Shown here: piece after piece, positions 9,222 to 19,052 of the stretch
How the letters are laid out: each line of letters starts with the position of its first letter
Numbering within the stretch: position 1 is the stretch's first letter
DNA from: Bradyrhizobium sp. Rc3b
GTDB taxonomy: Bacteria > Pseudomonadota > Alphaproteobacteria > Rhizobiales > Xanthobacteraceae
Direction: 5' to 3'
Length of the DNA stretch: 64,000 nt
Assembly: GCF_900114915.1 (NCBI RefSeq)
Contig: NZ_FOUS01000008.1
Location: forward strand, 310,001-374,000
Notes under the pieces: generated by a model
What the model saw: only the letters and a program-made list of their open reading frames with translations
What the model was told of the DNA's origin: nothing
Database searches by the model: none
Made by a program: the position numbers and the translations under genes

Positions 9222-10964
9222 CTATTCGGTGCCTTCCGAGCGGAAGATCGAGATCGAGATCGCGCGCCCTTGCGAGAAATTGTAGCCGTCGATGCGGGTG
9301 CCAACCTTGTAGCGCAGCCCGATCGCCTCGGCGCGCTGCACGAAGCTCCGCTCCGAACGCTGCTCGATCAGCGCAAAGCGGCAGCTGCCCTGCCTCAGGA
9401 AGTCGGCCGCGCCCGACCCGTCGGTGAGCAGGGTCTGGGTGCCCGTCAGGAAGACGAGGCTCGGCTCGTGATAGCCGGCCGCCGCCGCCTTCGGCCCGAC
9501 GCAGGTGACGTTACGCAAGGCGCGCGCGATCTCGATGCTCGGAAACAGCGGCGTCAGCGACGGCAGCACGATGCCATACACCACCACCGCCAGCATCAAG
9601 GCCGCAACCAGCGCGTTGAGCAGCGAGCGCTCGGCGCGGTTGTTGTCGTAGAGCCACCAGGCGAACAGGCCGAAAATCAGCGATGCCGCGATAAACGGCC
9701 AAGCCACAAAAGCGGGCTGCCGCGTCAGCATCACGGCGCCGACCACCGCGATGATCGAGGTGGCCGCGGGGATCGCGAACCACCAGGCCGAACCGCGCAT
9801 CAGCCAGGAGCGCGACAGCACGCGCCGCTCCACCGCACCGGCGGTGAGGATGGCGATCGCCGGGTACAGCGGCAGCACGTAATGCGGCAGCTTGGTCAGC
9901 ACCGCCTCGAACACGATCCAGGACGGGATCAGCCAGGCCAGCAGAAACTGCGCGCCGGGCTCACGCCGCGCCCGCCACACCGCGGGTGCCGCCATCGCCG
10001 CGAGCGGTGCGCCCGGCCAGAACGTGATCCAGAACAGCGCCAGGTAAAGTCCAGGCGGCGCACCATGGGATTCCTGGGCGCCGATCTTGCTCAGCATGTC
10101 GCCGCCGACGGAATCGGCAAAGAAGGCATCGCCCGCGCGCCAGAAGATCGCGACGAACCAGGGCAGCACCAGCACCAGCATCCACATCAGGCCCCAGACC
10201 GGGCGCAGCTTCCACAGCCAGGAGGCATCGCGGTCCTGGATCGCGAGCGCGGCTATGGTCAGCCCTGCGAACATCAGGATCAGCGGGCCCTTGATCAGGA
10301 TGCCCACCGCAAGCGCGGTCCAGAAGATCGCGGGCCAGCTCCAGGGCGGATGCGTCTCGTCCTCGGCGCGCTGCCAGGACAGATAGGCCCGCGCCATCGC
10401 ACCCATCGCGGCGGTCACGCAGAACAGCAGCATCGCGTCGGTCTTGGCGAGCCGCGCCTCGACGCCGAGCAGCACCGAAGCGCACATCATCAGCGCCGCC
10501 AGCACCGCGGCACGCCGCGTGACGAAGCCGAGCGCGGCCCAATAGGTCATGAGCACGGCGCCGATCGCTCCGAACAGGGACGGCAGCCGGTAGACCCAGA
10601 TCCGCAATTCGGCCTTCGGCAGCTTGAGCATCGAGGCGGCTTCGACCGTCGCCGATTGCAACCAATAGATGCCGACCGGCTTCTTGTAGCGGACGTCCTC
10701 CTGAAAGCGGATATCGACATAGTCGCCGCTCTCGACCATCTGCTTGGTGGCCTGGGCGAACCGCGCCTCGTCGCGATCGATCGGCGGGATCGTGAAGAAG
10801 CCCGGCAGGAACAACAGCAGAGCGCACACGAGCAGGAAGGCAACGGCGCGGGCATGGCTGGCCGTGGCGACATCGAGCATGCGCACGAGCCCGCTGCCCG
10901 GATTTGCAGGCGATTTTGGCTCGCGGGGCGCTCCAAAACGGGGAGTTGGGTAGGTCTCGGCCAT
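9222..10964 (-). CDS. GT83 (ArnT/PMT-like) glycosyltransferase
   Basis: This 580-residue protein has about a dozen membrane spans and the ArnT-type first periplasmic loop IPPIDRDEARFAQA, whose acidic residues are catalytic in the family. GT83 enzymes take a sugar from a polyprenyl-phosphate donor and attach it to lipid A or the LPS core at the periplasmic face; rhizobial RgtA-D galacturonosyltransferases and enterobacterial ArnT are examples. A soluble C-terminal part follows residue 450. It starts 50 bases after pbpC and is followed immediately by PAP2, GT2 and LABN genes, which together supply donor and carrier. The transferred sugar is not readable from sequence. Confidence 0.86.
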   Translation of the reverse strand: MAETYPTPRFGAPREPKSPANPGSGLVRMLDVATASHARAVAFLLVCALLLFLPGFFTIPPIDRDEARFAQATKQMVESGDYVDIRFQEDVRYKKPVGIYWLQSATVEAASMLKLPKAELRIWVYRLPSLFGAIGAVLMTYWAALGFVTRRAAVLAALMMCASVLLGVEARLAKTDAMLLFCVTAAMGAMARAYLSWQRAEDETHPPWSWPAIFWTALAVGILIKGPLILMFAGLTIAALAIQDRDASWLWKLRPVWGLMWMLVLVLPWFVAIFWRAGDAFFADSVGGDMLSKIGAQESHGAPPGLYLALFWITFWPGAPLAAMAAPAVWRARREPGAQFLLAWLIPSWIVFEAVLTKLPHYVLPLYPAIAILTAGAVERRVLSRSWLMRGSAWWFAIPAATSIIAVVGAVMLTRQPAFVAWPFIAASLIFGLFAWWLYDNNRAERSLLNALVAALMLAVVVYGIVLPSLTPLFPSIEIARALRNVTCVGPKAAAAGYHEPSLVFLTGTQTLLTDGSGAADFLRQGSCRFALIEQRSERSFVQRAEAIGLRYKVGTRIDGYNFSQGRAISISIFRSEGTE

Positions 10965-11014
10965 TGGTTCCGCTTACGCTGAAACCGCCATCGCCACAAC
11001 CGCTTAAGGCAGGG

Positions 11015-13234
11015 TCATTGAATTCGAATGACGACTGTGTCCGCGGCGCCCGTGGCGTCGATCACGGTGAGCCGAGCAAAGCCCGGACCGGGCGGATCGA
11101 TCAGGCGCTGGCGACGTCCGTCGATCTCGCCGAGCGCCGTACCGTTAACCATGACGGTCATGGGAAGCACGCCGCCCGCGACCTTGACCGGCATCGCGCC
11201 GCTCTCCTGCCCCCCGGAGCGATCGACGTCGATCCGCGAGCCGTTCAGCGGAAACTGGATATGCAGCGCCTGCTCGCGGCCGGTCCGCACCAGTTCCCCC
11301 ACCGGCCGGAACCGCTTCAGCGGCAACGGCAGCTTGGCGTTGCTGGCAACCAGGGTTCCCCTTGGCGGCTTCGGCAATGCGGTCAGCGTCTTGCCGCTGC
11401 GGGCGAAGGCATCGAACAGGATCGGTGCTGCGGCGACGCGCCCGATCAGGCCGGGAACCGGCGCACCGTCGGGCCGGCCGACCCAGACCCCGATGGTCAT
11501 CCGGCCGTCGAACCCGACCGACCAGGCGTCGCGATAGCCGTACGAGGTGCCGGTCTTGAAGGCGATGCGGTTGTGGGCGGCGTTCTCCGGCGGCGGCGTT
11601 CCCAGCAGCACGTTGCCGACCTGCCAGGCCGCGACCTGATCCAGCAGCCGGAGTGGCTCGCGGTCGTCCTTGTCAGCGATCACCTCGCGCAGCGGCTTGG
11701 TGGTGCCGAGGCGGGCAAAGCCCGTATAGAGCTGGGCGAGATCCTGCAGCGTCACGCCGACGCCTCCGAGCCCCATGGCAAGCCCCGGCGCTTCGTCCTT
11801 GGGCAGGACCAGATTGCCGCCGGCCTGCCGCAGTCGCGACGCCAGCCGGCTCGAGCCGACACGGTCGAGCAGCACGATCGCGGGCACGTTCAGCGAGAGT
11901 TGCAGCGCCTTCCTCACGGGCACCGTGCCCTGGAAGGTCATGTCGAAATTTTCCGGCGCGTAGGAGCCGAAGCGGACCGGCCGATCGTCGATCAGGCTCT
12001 CCGGATGGACGAAACCGTCCTCGAAGGCGAGCCCGTAGATGAAGGGTTTCAGCGTCGAGCCCGGCGAGCGGATCGCACGGGTCATGTCGACCTGCCCTGC
12101 CCGGCTCTCGTCGAAATAATCGGCCGAACCGACGCGTGCCAGCACGTCGCCGCTCTCATTGTCGACCACGATGATGCCGACCGAGATGTTCGGCCCGAGC
12201 GCAATGGCGCGGTCGCGCGCCAGCGGCTCCAGCACCTTCTGCAGGTTCGCATCCAGCGTCAGCTTGATGACCGGCTTATCCTTGAGCGTCGACAGCGCGG
12301 TATCGGACGCATGCGGGGCCAGGATCGGCATCGGCTTGCGCAGTTTTGGCACGGGCACGGCCTTGGCCTGCCTTGCGTCGTCTGCGCTGACCACATGCTC
12401 CTCGACCATGCGATCGAGCACGCGGTCGCGCGCCTTGCGCGCGGCCTCGGGATGGCGGTCGAGGCGGCGCGTCTCCGGTGACTGCGGCAGCGCGACCAGC
12501 AGCGCGGCTTCGGCCAGCGACAACCGCTTCGGCTCCTTGCCGAGATAGCCGATCGAGGCGGCGCGGATGCCCTCGAGATTGCCGCCATAAGGCGCCAGCG
12601 CGAGATAGAGGTCGAGGATCTGCTCCTTGCTCATGCTGCGCTCGATCTCGATCGCGCGCACCATCTGCCGCAGCTTGGCGTAAAGCGAGCGCTGCCGCCG
12701 CGGCTCCATCAGCCGCGCCAGCTGCATGCTGATGGTCGAGCCGCCAGAGACGATGTGGCCGCGCGTCGCAATCTGCAACGCGGCGCGTCCGAGTGCGAGC
12801 GGGTCGAGCCCGTTGTGGGCGTAGAAGCGCTGGTCCTCATAGGCGATCAGCAGCTTGAGATAGGTCGGGTCGACGCTGGATTTGGCATCGACCGGCAACC
12901 GCCAGCGGCCGTCGGCCATGGCGTAGGCGCGCAGCAGCTTGCCGTTGCGGTCGACGATGGTGGTGGAGACGTGCCGTGCCTCGTCGAGCGGGAGAGGTCC
13001 GAGCGAGTAGACCCAGCCGACGAAGCCGACGATGGCCAGGATGAAAGAGAGTGCGAGGGCGGAGAGGATACGAAGGCCGCGGCCCCTTGCTGCGTCATGG
13101 CCGGGCTTGTCCAGGCCATCCACGTTCTTGCCCGCTGCGCCACAGTTCGTGGATGCCCGGGACATTTGCGCGAAGACGCGCTTCGCGCTTTTGCCCGGGC
13201 ATGACGACTGAGTATGTGGCTCCGCTGCGCTCAT
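11015..13234 (-). CDS. pbpC: Penicillin-binding protein 1C (glycosyltransferase/transpeptidase)
   Basis: This bifunctional cell-wall enzyme polymerises glycan strands and has a penicillin-binding domain. In the 739-residue frame a single membrane anchor lies at about residues 55-78. The GT51 domain follows, with AYEDQRFYAHNG (catalytic Glu133) and GGSTISMQLAR. The transpeptidase has STLK at 393-396 and KTGTS later. The C-terminal hundred residues match the PBP1C-specific BiPBP_C domain. It starts 11 bases after the alpha-2-macroglobulin stop, a pairing known from E. coli yfhM-pbpC. Residues 10-48 are encoded by a dispersed repeat element (see 13093-13206). No start codon exists between the repeat and the membrane helix, so the true start is Met1 or Met24, both in or before the repeat. 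Confidence 0.92.
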   Translation of the reverse strand: MSAAEPHTQSSCPGKSAKRVFAQMSRASTNCGAAGKNVDGLDKPGHDAARGRGLRILSALALSFILAIVGFVGWVYSLGPLPLDEARHVSTTIVDRNGKLLRAYAMADGRWRLPVDAKSSVDPTYLKLLIAYEDQRFYAHNGLDPLALGRAALQIATRGHIVSGGSTISMQLARLMEPRRQRSLYAKLRQMVRAIEIERSMSKEQILDLYLALAPYGGNLEGIRAASIGYLGKEPKRLSLAEAALLVALPQSPETRRLDRHPEAARKARDRVLDRMVEEHVVSADDARQAKAVPVPKLRKPMPILAPHASDTALSTLKDKPVIKLTLDANLQKVLEPLARDRAIALGPNISVGIIVVDNESGDVLARVGSADYFDESRAGQVDMTRAIRSPGSTLKPFIYGLAFEDGFVHPESLIDDRPVRFGSYAPENFDMTFQGTVPVRKALQLSLNVPAIVLLDRVGSSRLASRLRQAGGNLVLPKDEAPGLAMGLGGVGVTLQDLAQLYTGFARLGTTKPLREVIADKDDREPLRLLDQVAAWQVGNVLLGTPPPENAAHNRIAFKTGTSYGYRDAWSVGFDGRMTIGVWVGRPDGAPVPGLIGRVAAAPILFDAFARSGKTLTALPKPPRGTLVASNAKLPLPLKRFRPVGELVRTGREQALHIQFPLNGSRIDVDRSGGQESGAMPVKVAGGVLPMTVMVNGTALGEIDGRRQRLIDPPGPGFARLTVIDATGAADTVVIRIQ
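13093..13206 (-). repeat. Dispersed palindromic repeat, family R1, copy 1
   Basis: The element runs from CGTCATGGCCGGG to CCCGGGCATGACG, so its ends are inverted copies of each other. An inner ATCCACG/CGTGGAT pair makes a second stem. A related copy lies at 41567-41689. Both are about 115-125 bases with the same outer and inner arms and a diverged centre. This copy is wholly inside the pbpC reading frame and keeps it open. Confidence 0.85.
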
Positions 13235-13245
13235 TCAATCAGCAC

Positions 13246-16200
13246 TCACTTCGCCGCCCGCACCTCGACCGTGCCCGTGCCCGTCCGGCCGTAGCGCGAG
13301 GGATTGTACATGTCCTCGACATAGGCTTGCGGCAGCACGTATTTGCCGGGCGAGACCACGCGCACGATATAGGCGACGGTGAAGACCGATTTGGAATCCG
13401 AGGCCCGGTCGACCGCCGCCGTGAAGCGATCGTCGCGGAACTCTGTATCCTCAGGCTCCTCGCCGTCCTCGATCCAGTCCAGCGTGCCGCTGTCGCCCGA
13501 TGAGACCAGCTTCGGGTTGTCGATCTCCAGGCCTGCCGGCAGATAGTCGGACACCATGATGTGGCCGTACTCGGGCTTGGCCTCGGTGATCTTTAGCACC
13601 ACGGCAAAGCGCTGGTTCTGCTTGACCTTGCTGATGTCGGCCGGCTTGCCGTCGAGCGTGAAGTAATTGCGCTCGATCTTGAAGCCGTTGGACGCGGCCG
13701 GCTCCGGCGTCACCGGCGAGCCCGACACCGAGACCACCGCCTGCACCGGCGCATCGCCGGTGTTGGTGATCTTCAGCGGCTTGCCGCTCAACGTGTCCGC
13801 CTTGTAGCTGCGATAGAGCGCGGTCTTGACCGGCTGGCCATCCACTTCCATGGACAGGTTCTCCTTGGCCAGCGCCCGCGCCGCCAGCACCAGCCATGCA
13901 TTCTCCTGCGTGGAGGTGTAGGGCGTCAGCCCGCGCGCGGTCTCGACCCGCGACACCGCCTGCGTCAGCGTCGCCTTCGGCGCATTGCCTTCGCTGGCAA
14001 GCGAGACCAAAGCTGCGGCATCGCGAAGCTGCGAGCCGTAGTCGGTGCGGCCGAACTCCAGGACAGGCTTCGGCGCGAGGCTGTCGAGGGCGGCGCCATA
14101 GACCCGCTCGGCGCGGTTGCGGTCGCCGACGAGAGCGAGCGCCGCCGCGAGCTGCGACTTCGCGATCGGGGTTGCGAGGTTGTTCAGCTTGGTGTCGGCG
14201 AGATAGCGGAGATCGCCGATCGGCGCTGCGCCGTTGCGTGCGAGCACATAGAGGCCATAAGCGAGATCGCGCCCGCCGTCCTTCTCCGGCTCGTTGCCGT
14301 TGACGACGGAGTTGCGGATGCGGTCGAGCGCGTTCTTGAACAGGACGTCCGGCACCGCAAAACCCTTTTCGCGGGCGCGGGTCAGGAAGTCCGTCACATA
14401 GGCGTCGAGCCATGCATCGTCGCCGCCGGCCGACCACAGGCCGAACGAGCCGTTCGAACCCTGGCGGGCCAATAGCCGCTCGATCGCATCGCGGATGCGC
14501 TGGTCGACCTCGGTATCCATGGCGAGGTGCGCGCCGGCCGCGAGGTCGTTGACATAGAGCAGCGGCATCGCGCGGCTCGTGATCTGTTCCGAGCAGCCAT
14601 AGGGATAGCGGTCGAGCGCCTTCAGGATCGTCGCCGCATCGAGCGCGGTCGACAGGCTGGCCGAGACCGAGACGCTGCCGGTGCCCGGCACCAGGTCGGA
14701 GAACATGTCCGAGGTCAGCGTCAGGCTCTCGCCTTTCGCCAGGGTCCGGATCGACCGCCGTGCCAGCACCTGCGTCGCCGCCTTGACGTCGAACGCATAG
14801 TGGCGCGCCAGCGCCAGGCCGTTCGGTCCCTTGATGTCGACGTCGAGCGTCGCCTGCCCGGCCGCGGTCGCATCGATTGCGAGCGTGAACGAGTTGCGCT
14901 GCTTGGCGGCGAGCTTGACCGTGGTGGCGGGATTGCCCGTCATCTTCACCGGTCCACCCGTTTTCACGTTGATGACGTAGTCGCCGGCCTGGCCCTCGAC
15001 ATTGTCGATCTCGAGGTTGACCGTGCCGTGGTCGCCGTTGAGCAGGAAGCGCGGCAGCGTCGTGGTCAGCACGATGGGGTCGCGGATCACGACGTCGGTG
15101 TTGGCGCGGCCCAGCTTGGTCGCGGTCCACGCCACCGCCATCACGCGTGCGGTGCCGGCGAACTCCGGAATGTCGAAGCTGACTTCCGCGCTGCCATCAG
15201 AGCCAACCGTGACGATGCCCGAATAGAGCGCCAGCGGCTTTTGCGCGGGCGGCGAACCCTGCAGCTCACCAGCGCCGGCGTCACCGCCGGACTTGATCTG
15301 GCCGCGCGTGCCGGACATGCCGTCGATCAGCTGCCCGTAGAGGTCGCGGATTTCGGCGCTCAGGCGGCGCTGGCCGAGATAGTAATCGTCCGGCGCCGGC
15401 GGCTTGTAATTGGTGAGGTTGAGGATGCCGACATCGACCGCGGCGATGACGATCTTGGCGTCCTCGCCCGGATTGAGCCCGTCGAGCTTGACCGGGATTG
15501 TCAACGCTGCGTTCGGCCGGATCAGCGCCGGCGGCGACAGCTTGACCTGCAAGGTGCGGGCCTGCTTGTCGATGCCGAACCATTTCAGGCCGATCGCCCG
15601 GCCCGGCATGCGCTGGGCCGCGGCATCGAGCGGCCGGCGCAGCGTCGCCACCACGTAAGCGCCGGTGCCCCAGTCCTTGCCGACCGGGAGCTTCACCTGG
15701 GCAGTGCCTTCCTTGACGTCGATCGTCTGCGTCGTCAGCAGGCGGTCGCCGAGCACGTTGATGGTGAGCTTGCCGGCACTGCGGACATTGACCGACACCG
15801 TCATGGTGTCGCCGGAGGAATATTGCGGCTTGTCGATCGAGGTCTCCAGGAGGTCCGGCGTGTCGGCGCTGCCGTCGGAATACCAGCCGACGTCGAACTG
15901 CACCGAGGTCACCGGGCCATCGGCATCGTTCGACTTCACATCGAGCCGGTAGCGGCCCGGCTGGGGGGTGAGCGAAATCCGCGCCGGCTTGTCGGCGGCA
16001 ACCGTCACATCACCGTCGGCCACGCGCGAGGTCGACTTGACCGGCTCGTACTCCCAGTAATTGTTCTGGCGGTACCATTGGTAGCGCGACTCCATCTTCA
16101 GGAGCTCGTAGCGCAGGCCGTCGCGGCGCAGCTTCTCGCCCTCGGGCGAGACGAACACGACATCGAACTCGGCCTTGTCGCCCTCGGCGACGTTCTTGTC

Positions 16201-18450
16201 ACCGAACAGCGGCTTGACGCCGATCAGGGCGGTCGCGGGCGCAACCGGCAGCACGATCTTGCGCTCGACGGCGCGGCCGCCGGTCTCCACCATGCGGACG
16301 AAGATCTGGGCCTCCTGCGGACGCGTCGAGGCCGGCTGCTTGTCCAGCGTCACCGGGAAGGTCGCGACGCCGTTGGCGTCGGCCTCGGGCAGGTTCTCAA
16401 GCGGCGTGCGCTCGTTGGAGGTGGTCTCCTCGTCGGCGACGCCGAACTGGTAGCCGGCAAAGCCCGGACGTTCGCTTGCGGGCGCGACCAGCATGTCGCC
16501 TTCAAGCTGCAGGCCGGACGCGGGCGCGCCATAGAGGAAATGGCCGTCCGCCTTAAGCTCCACTGGAGCGTTAGCTTTGATCAGCTTGTCCTTGGCGGAC
16601 AGGTCGAATTCGATCCGATCGGGAACATAGTCCTCGACCATGAAGGTGGTCTCGCCAACCGAGGAGCCCTTCGGGTCGGTGAAGGCGCGCACCCGCCACG
16701 TCCCGGTCGGAACGGCCGAGTTGAGCGGCACGGACAGCGTACGGCCGCCGGCGCCCTGGTCGGCGAGCGCGGCACGTCGGTATTCGACGCCGTCAGGACG
16801 CTCGATCACCAGCGTCAGCGGTCCGCCGCTGACGGCATTGCCCTGCCCGTCGCGCAACAGCGCGGTGAGATAGACGGTCTCGCTGGAGCGGTAGACGCCA
16901 CGCTCGGCATAGACGAAGGCATCGGCGCCTGCGGGCACCACGCGGCCGGAAACGCCGCGATCGGACAGATCGAAGGCGGAGGACTTCAGGCTTAGGAAGG
17001 CATAATCGGCCTTCTCGCCCGTGACCGTCAGCATCGCCGGCGACAGGCCGCCCTCGCCGCGCGCAAGCCCCGCCTCGAACAGCACGTGGCCACTGTCGTC
17101 GGTCTTGCGGGTCGCCAGGATCTCGTTGTTGCGGGCAACCAGCCGGACCTCAGCCTTGCCGACCGGATCGGTCGAGGCCAGCGAGTTCACGAACACGTGG
17201 ATACCGTCATTGCCGGAATAGGCGGACACCCCGAGATCGGAGACGATGAACCATTGCGTGGCGAGCTGGTAATCGTCGTCCGAGCCCGGGCCCTTGGCGG
17301 CGGCCGTCATCACGTAGACGCCCGGCTGAAGCTCGCCGAGCGCCTGGTCGACCGGGAATGCCGTGGTGACGTCCTGGTTCAGCGTCATCGCGGTCGCGAG
17401 CTCGCCGGTCCAGACCTTCACGCCGCGCTCATCGCCGAGATCGGAGAGCTGGTATTTCGACAGCGTCTTCTGGAAATCGCTGTCGACCACCGTGTTGATC
17501 AGATTGCGGTCGCCGATCCGGAACACGTTGATATTGACCGCAGGCGTGTTGACGCTGACCACGGGAATGCCGCGCTGGCCGGTTCGGGGCAGCACATAAG
17601 CCCGGCTGGTGAAGCGCACGAACGGCTTGCGGTCGCGCACATAGACGTTGAACTCGGCCGATTTCGGCAGCCCCTCCTTCACGGTGGATGGCAGGCCGGC
17701 GCGCAGATTGATGTTGTAGCGCTCGCCGTGCTTCAGCCCGTCGACGCAGAGCTGCTTGCCTTCGGCCGACAGCGCCGGCTTGTCCTGCCCCGCCAGCGCG
17801 AGGTACGGCGCGAAGTCGGTGCGTTTTGCCAATTCCTCGGAAAATTGGAAGCAGGCCCGCGGGCTCGCCGAATCCGAGTCCACGGTGTAGTCGAGCAGCC
17901 GGAAGCCATGCTCGTCGCGCATCTTCTCATATTGGCCGCGGACGTCGGCGACCTCGCGCATGTCGAGCGCCAGCCGCAGCGAATCCAGCGCCGGCCGCCA
18001 AAGCTTGCGCTCCGACAGCGACTTGCCGAGCACCGCAAGCGCGTCGGCCTCCTCGCCCGGATTGCCGGCGCGCAGGTAGGCGATGTAGGCCGCGGTCGAG
18101 GCGCGTTCCAGCAGGAAGGTCTGCTCGCTCGAGCTCTTCGGCGATATCTGGAAGATGACTTTGGCAAGCCGCAGCCAGTTGCCAGCGTCTTCCGGCGTGG
18201 TCGCCGCGATCTGGCCGAGCACCGACAGACCGGTGCGGTAATCGTTGCGCCGGAAGGCGGCGTCGGCGTCCGTCTTCAGCGTCGCGTTGGACTTGGCGAC
18301 GGGCCCCGCCTCGCTCTTGATCTGGGCCTCCAGCTTGATCGCGGAATCGGCGAGGTCGTCGCGCTTGAACGCCTTGTCGGCAGCGTGTGTTGCGCTAAGG
18401 CCGAGCGCCAGCGTGGCGCAGATTGTGACGGCGCGAACAAGACCGATCAT
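13246..18450 (-). CDS. Bacterial alpha-2-macroglobulin with thioester motif
   Basis: This periplasmic protease trap or envelope-protection protein is 1734 residues long. It begins with a signal peptide (MIGLVRAVTICATLALGLSA, cleaved near THA-AD). Unlike E. coli ECAM it shows no lipobox cysteine. Macroglobulin-type MG domains follow, including ERGVYRSSETVYLTALLRDG. An A2M segment (LPRFLLNGD) comes next, then the thioester site GCSEQ with Cys1286 and Gln1289, then a helical thioester domain and C-terminal beta domain. The intact CxEQ means it can in principle cross-link attacking proteases. A GGGAG ribosome binding site precedes the ATG at 18450; the frame is open 95 codons further but without a second signal peptide. 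It is the first gene of the six-gene run that includes pbpC. Confidence 0.92.
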   Translation of the reverse strand: MIGLVRAVTICATLALGLSATHAADKAFKRDDLADSAIKLEAQIKSEAGPVAKSNATLKTDADAAFRRNDYRTGLSVLGQIAATTPEDAGNWLRLAKVIFQISPKSSSEQTFLLERASTAAYIAYLRAGNPGEEADALAVLGKSLSERKLWRPALDSLRLALDMREVADVRGQYEKMRDEHGFRLLDYTVDSDSASPRACFQFSEELAKRTDFAPYLALAGQDKPALSAEGKQLCVDGLKHGERYNINLRAGLPSTVKEGLPKSAEFNVYVRDRKPFVRFTSRAYVLPRTGQRGIPVVSVNTPAVNINVFRIGDRNLINTVVDSDFQKTLSKYQLSDLGDERGVKVWTGELATAMTLNQDVTTAFPVDQALGELQPGVYVMTAAAKGPGSDDDYQLATQWFIVSDLGVSAYSGNDGIHVFVNSLASTDPVGKAEVRLVARNNEILATRKTDDSGHVLFEAGLARGEGGLSPAMLTVTGEKADYAFLSLKSSAFDLSDRGVSGRVVPAGADAFVYAERGVYRSSETVYLTALLRDGQGNAVSGGPLTLVIERPDGVEYRRAALADQGAGGRTLSVPLNSAVPTGTWRVRAFTDPKGSSVGETTFMVEDYVPDRIEFDLSAKDKLIKANAPVELKADGHFLYGAPASGLQLEGDMLVAPASERPGFAGYQFGVADEETTSNERTPLENLPEADANGVATFPVTLDKQPASTRPQEAQIFVRMVETGGRAVERKIVLPVAPATALIGVKPLFGDKNVAEGDKAEFDVVFVSPEGEKLRRDGLRYELLKMESRYQWYRQNNYWEYEPVKSTSRVADGDVTVAADKPARISLTPQPGRYRLDVKSNDADGPVTSVQFDVGWYSDGSADTPDLLETSIDKPQYSSGDTMTVSVNVRSAGKLTINVLGDRLLTTQTIDVKEGTAQVKLPVGKDWGTGAYVVATLRRPLDAAAQRMPGRAIGLKWFGIDKQARTLQVKLSPPALIRPNAALTIPVKLDGLNPGEDAKIVIAAVDVGILNLTNYKPPAPDDYYLGQRRLSAEIRDLYGQLIDGMSGTRGQIKSGGDAGAGELQGSPPAQKPLALYSGIVTVGSDGSAEVSFDIPEFAGTARVMAVAWTATKLGRANTDVVIRDPIVLTTTLPRFLLNGDHGTVNLEIDNVEGQAGDYVINVKTGGPVKMTGNPATTVKLAAKQRNSFTLAIDATAAGQATLDVDIKGPNGLALARHYAFDVKAATQVLARRSIRTLAKGESLTLTSDMFSDLVPGTGSVSVSASLSTALDAATILKALDRYPYGCSEQITSRAMPLLYVNDLAAGAHLAMDTEVDQRIRDAIERLLARQGSNGSFGLWSAGGDDAWLDAYVTDFLTRAREKGFAVPDVLFKNALDRIRNSVVNGNEPEKDGGRDLAYGLYVLARNGAAPIGDLRYLADTKLNNLATPIAKSQLAAALALVGDRNRAERVYGAALDSLAPKPVLEFGRTDYGSQLRDAAALVSLASEGNAPKATLTQAVSRVETARGLTPYTSTQENAWLVLAARALAKENLSMEVDGQPVKTALYRSYKADTLSGKPLKITNTGDAPVQAVVSVSGSPVTPEPAASNGFKIERNYFTLDGKPADISKVKQNQRFAVVLKITEAKPEYGHIMVSDYLPAGLEIDNPKLVSSGDSGTLDWIEDGEEPEDTEFRDDRFTAAVDRASDSKSVFTVAYIVRVVSPGKYVLPQAYVEDMYNPSRYGRTGTGTVEVRAAK

Positions 18451-18858
18451 GGTGGACTCCCGGAAATCGCGGACAGCCGCCCGCTGGCAGCATGAAATGC
18501 GCGGAAAGGTGACGGACTCAAGGCGATGGAACCAAAGGTGCAAATCGTCGCATTCGCCATGGAAAGGCAAGCCCAGAGGAGACCGATCAAGATACCGCCG
18601 CTCACGCCGTCCTGATGGCGCAGCGATACCCGACCCGTCGACCGGCGGCCACATCCCGGAAGCTGGCCAGCGTTCCCGGCGATGTGATCCATCGTCCAGT
18701 CCGCGGCCGCTCAACCCGGCACCCTGACATGCCACCGTCTCGCTTTGTCGCGGCTCTGAGGAAAAGGGTTCGGTTCAGACTTGGCGAAAGACGATATTTT
18801 TCATATTTGGCATGGTAGATGAACCAGCCGGCCTCCCAACGGAGGCTGGCGTAGCGAC
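18451..18858. other. Spacer upstream of the macroglobulin gene
   Basis: About 400 bases separate the macroglobulin start from tRNA-Arg. The region must hold the promoter of the minus-strand operon, but no strong -35/-10 pair stands out. Open frames here have no recognisable domain. Bases 18790-18815 are locally AT-rich. Confidence 0.4.
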
Positions 18859-18935
18859 GGTCCCATAGCTCAACTGGATAGAGTAGCGGATTTCTACTCC
18901 GCGGGTTGCAGGTTCGAGTCCTGCTGGGATCGCCA
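18859..18935 (+). tRNA. tRNA-Arg (anticodon TCT)
   Basis: The 77-base gene folds as a standard cloverleaf with a 7-bp acceptor stem (GGTCCCA with TGGGATC, one G-U pair). The anticodon stem-loop is GCGGA-TTTCTAC-TCCGC with TCT at 18893-18895. The T arm contains GGTTCGAGTCC, and CCA is encoded. It reads AGA codons. No integrase or duplicated 3' end is visible nearby, so this copy does not look like an occupied attachment site. Confidence 0.97.
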
Positions 18936-19052
18936 GTCTCATTAAATCCACCGCCCTTCACGAACGCGTGGGTAACCATACGCCGGCCTTTGAACGGCGC
19001 AGATCAGCCCTATGTATGCGCCGGGCGAATTGCGCCCGCGTTAAGGACTCCG

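Noticed and set aside
14527-16995. Very long open frame on the plus strand opposite the macroglobulin gene
   Set aside because: It is an antisense shadow caused by high third-position GC. It has no domain, is Arg/Asp/Gln-rich, and the minus strand has a signal peptide, conserved motifs and a thioester site.
18859-18935. tRNA-Arg, tRNA-Pro and tRNA-Glu as integration sites of a genomic island
   Set aside because: No integrase gene and no duplicated tRNA 3' end were found on either side of any of the three tRNA genes in the window.
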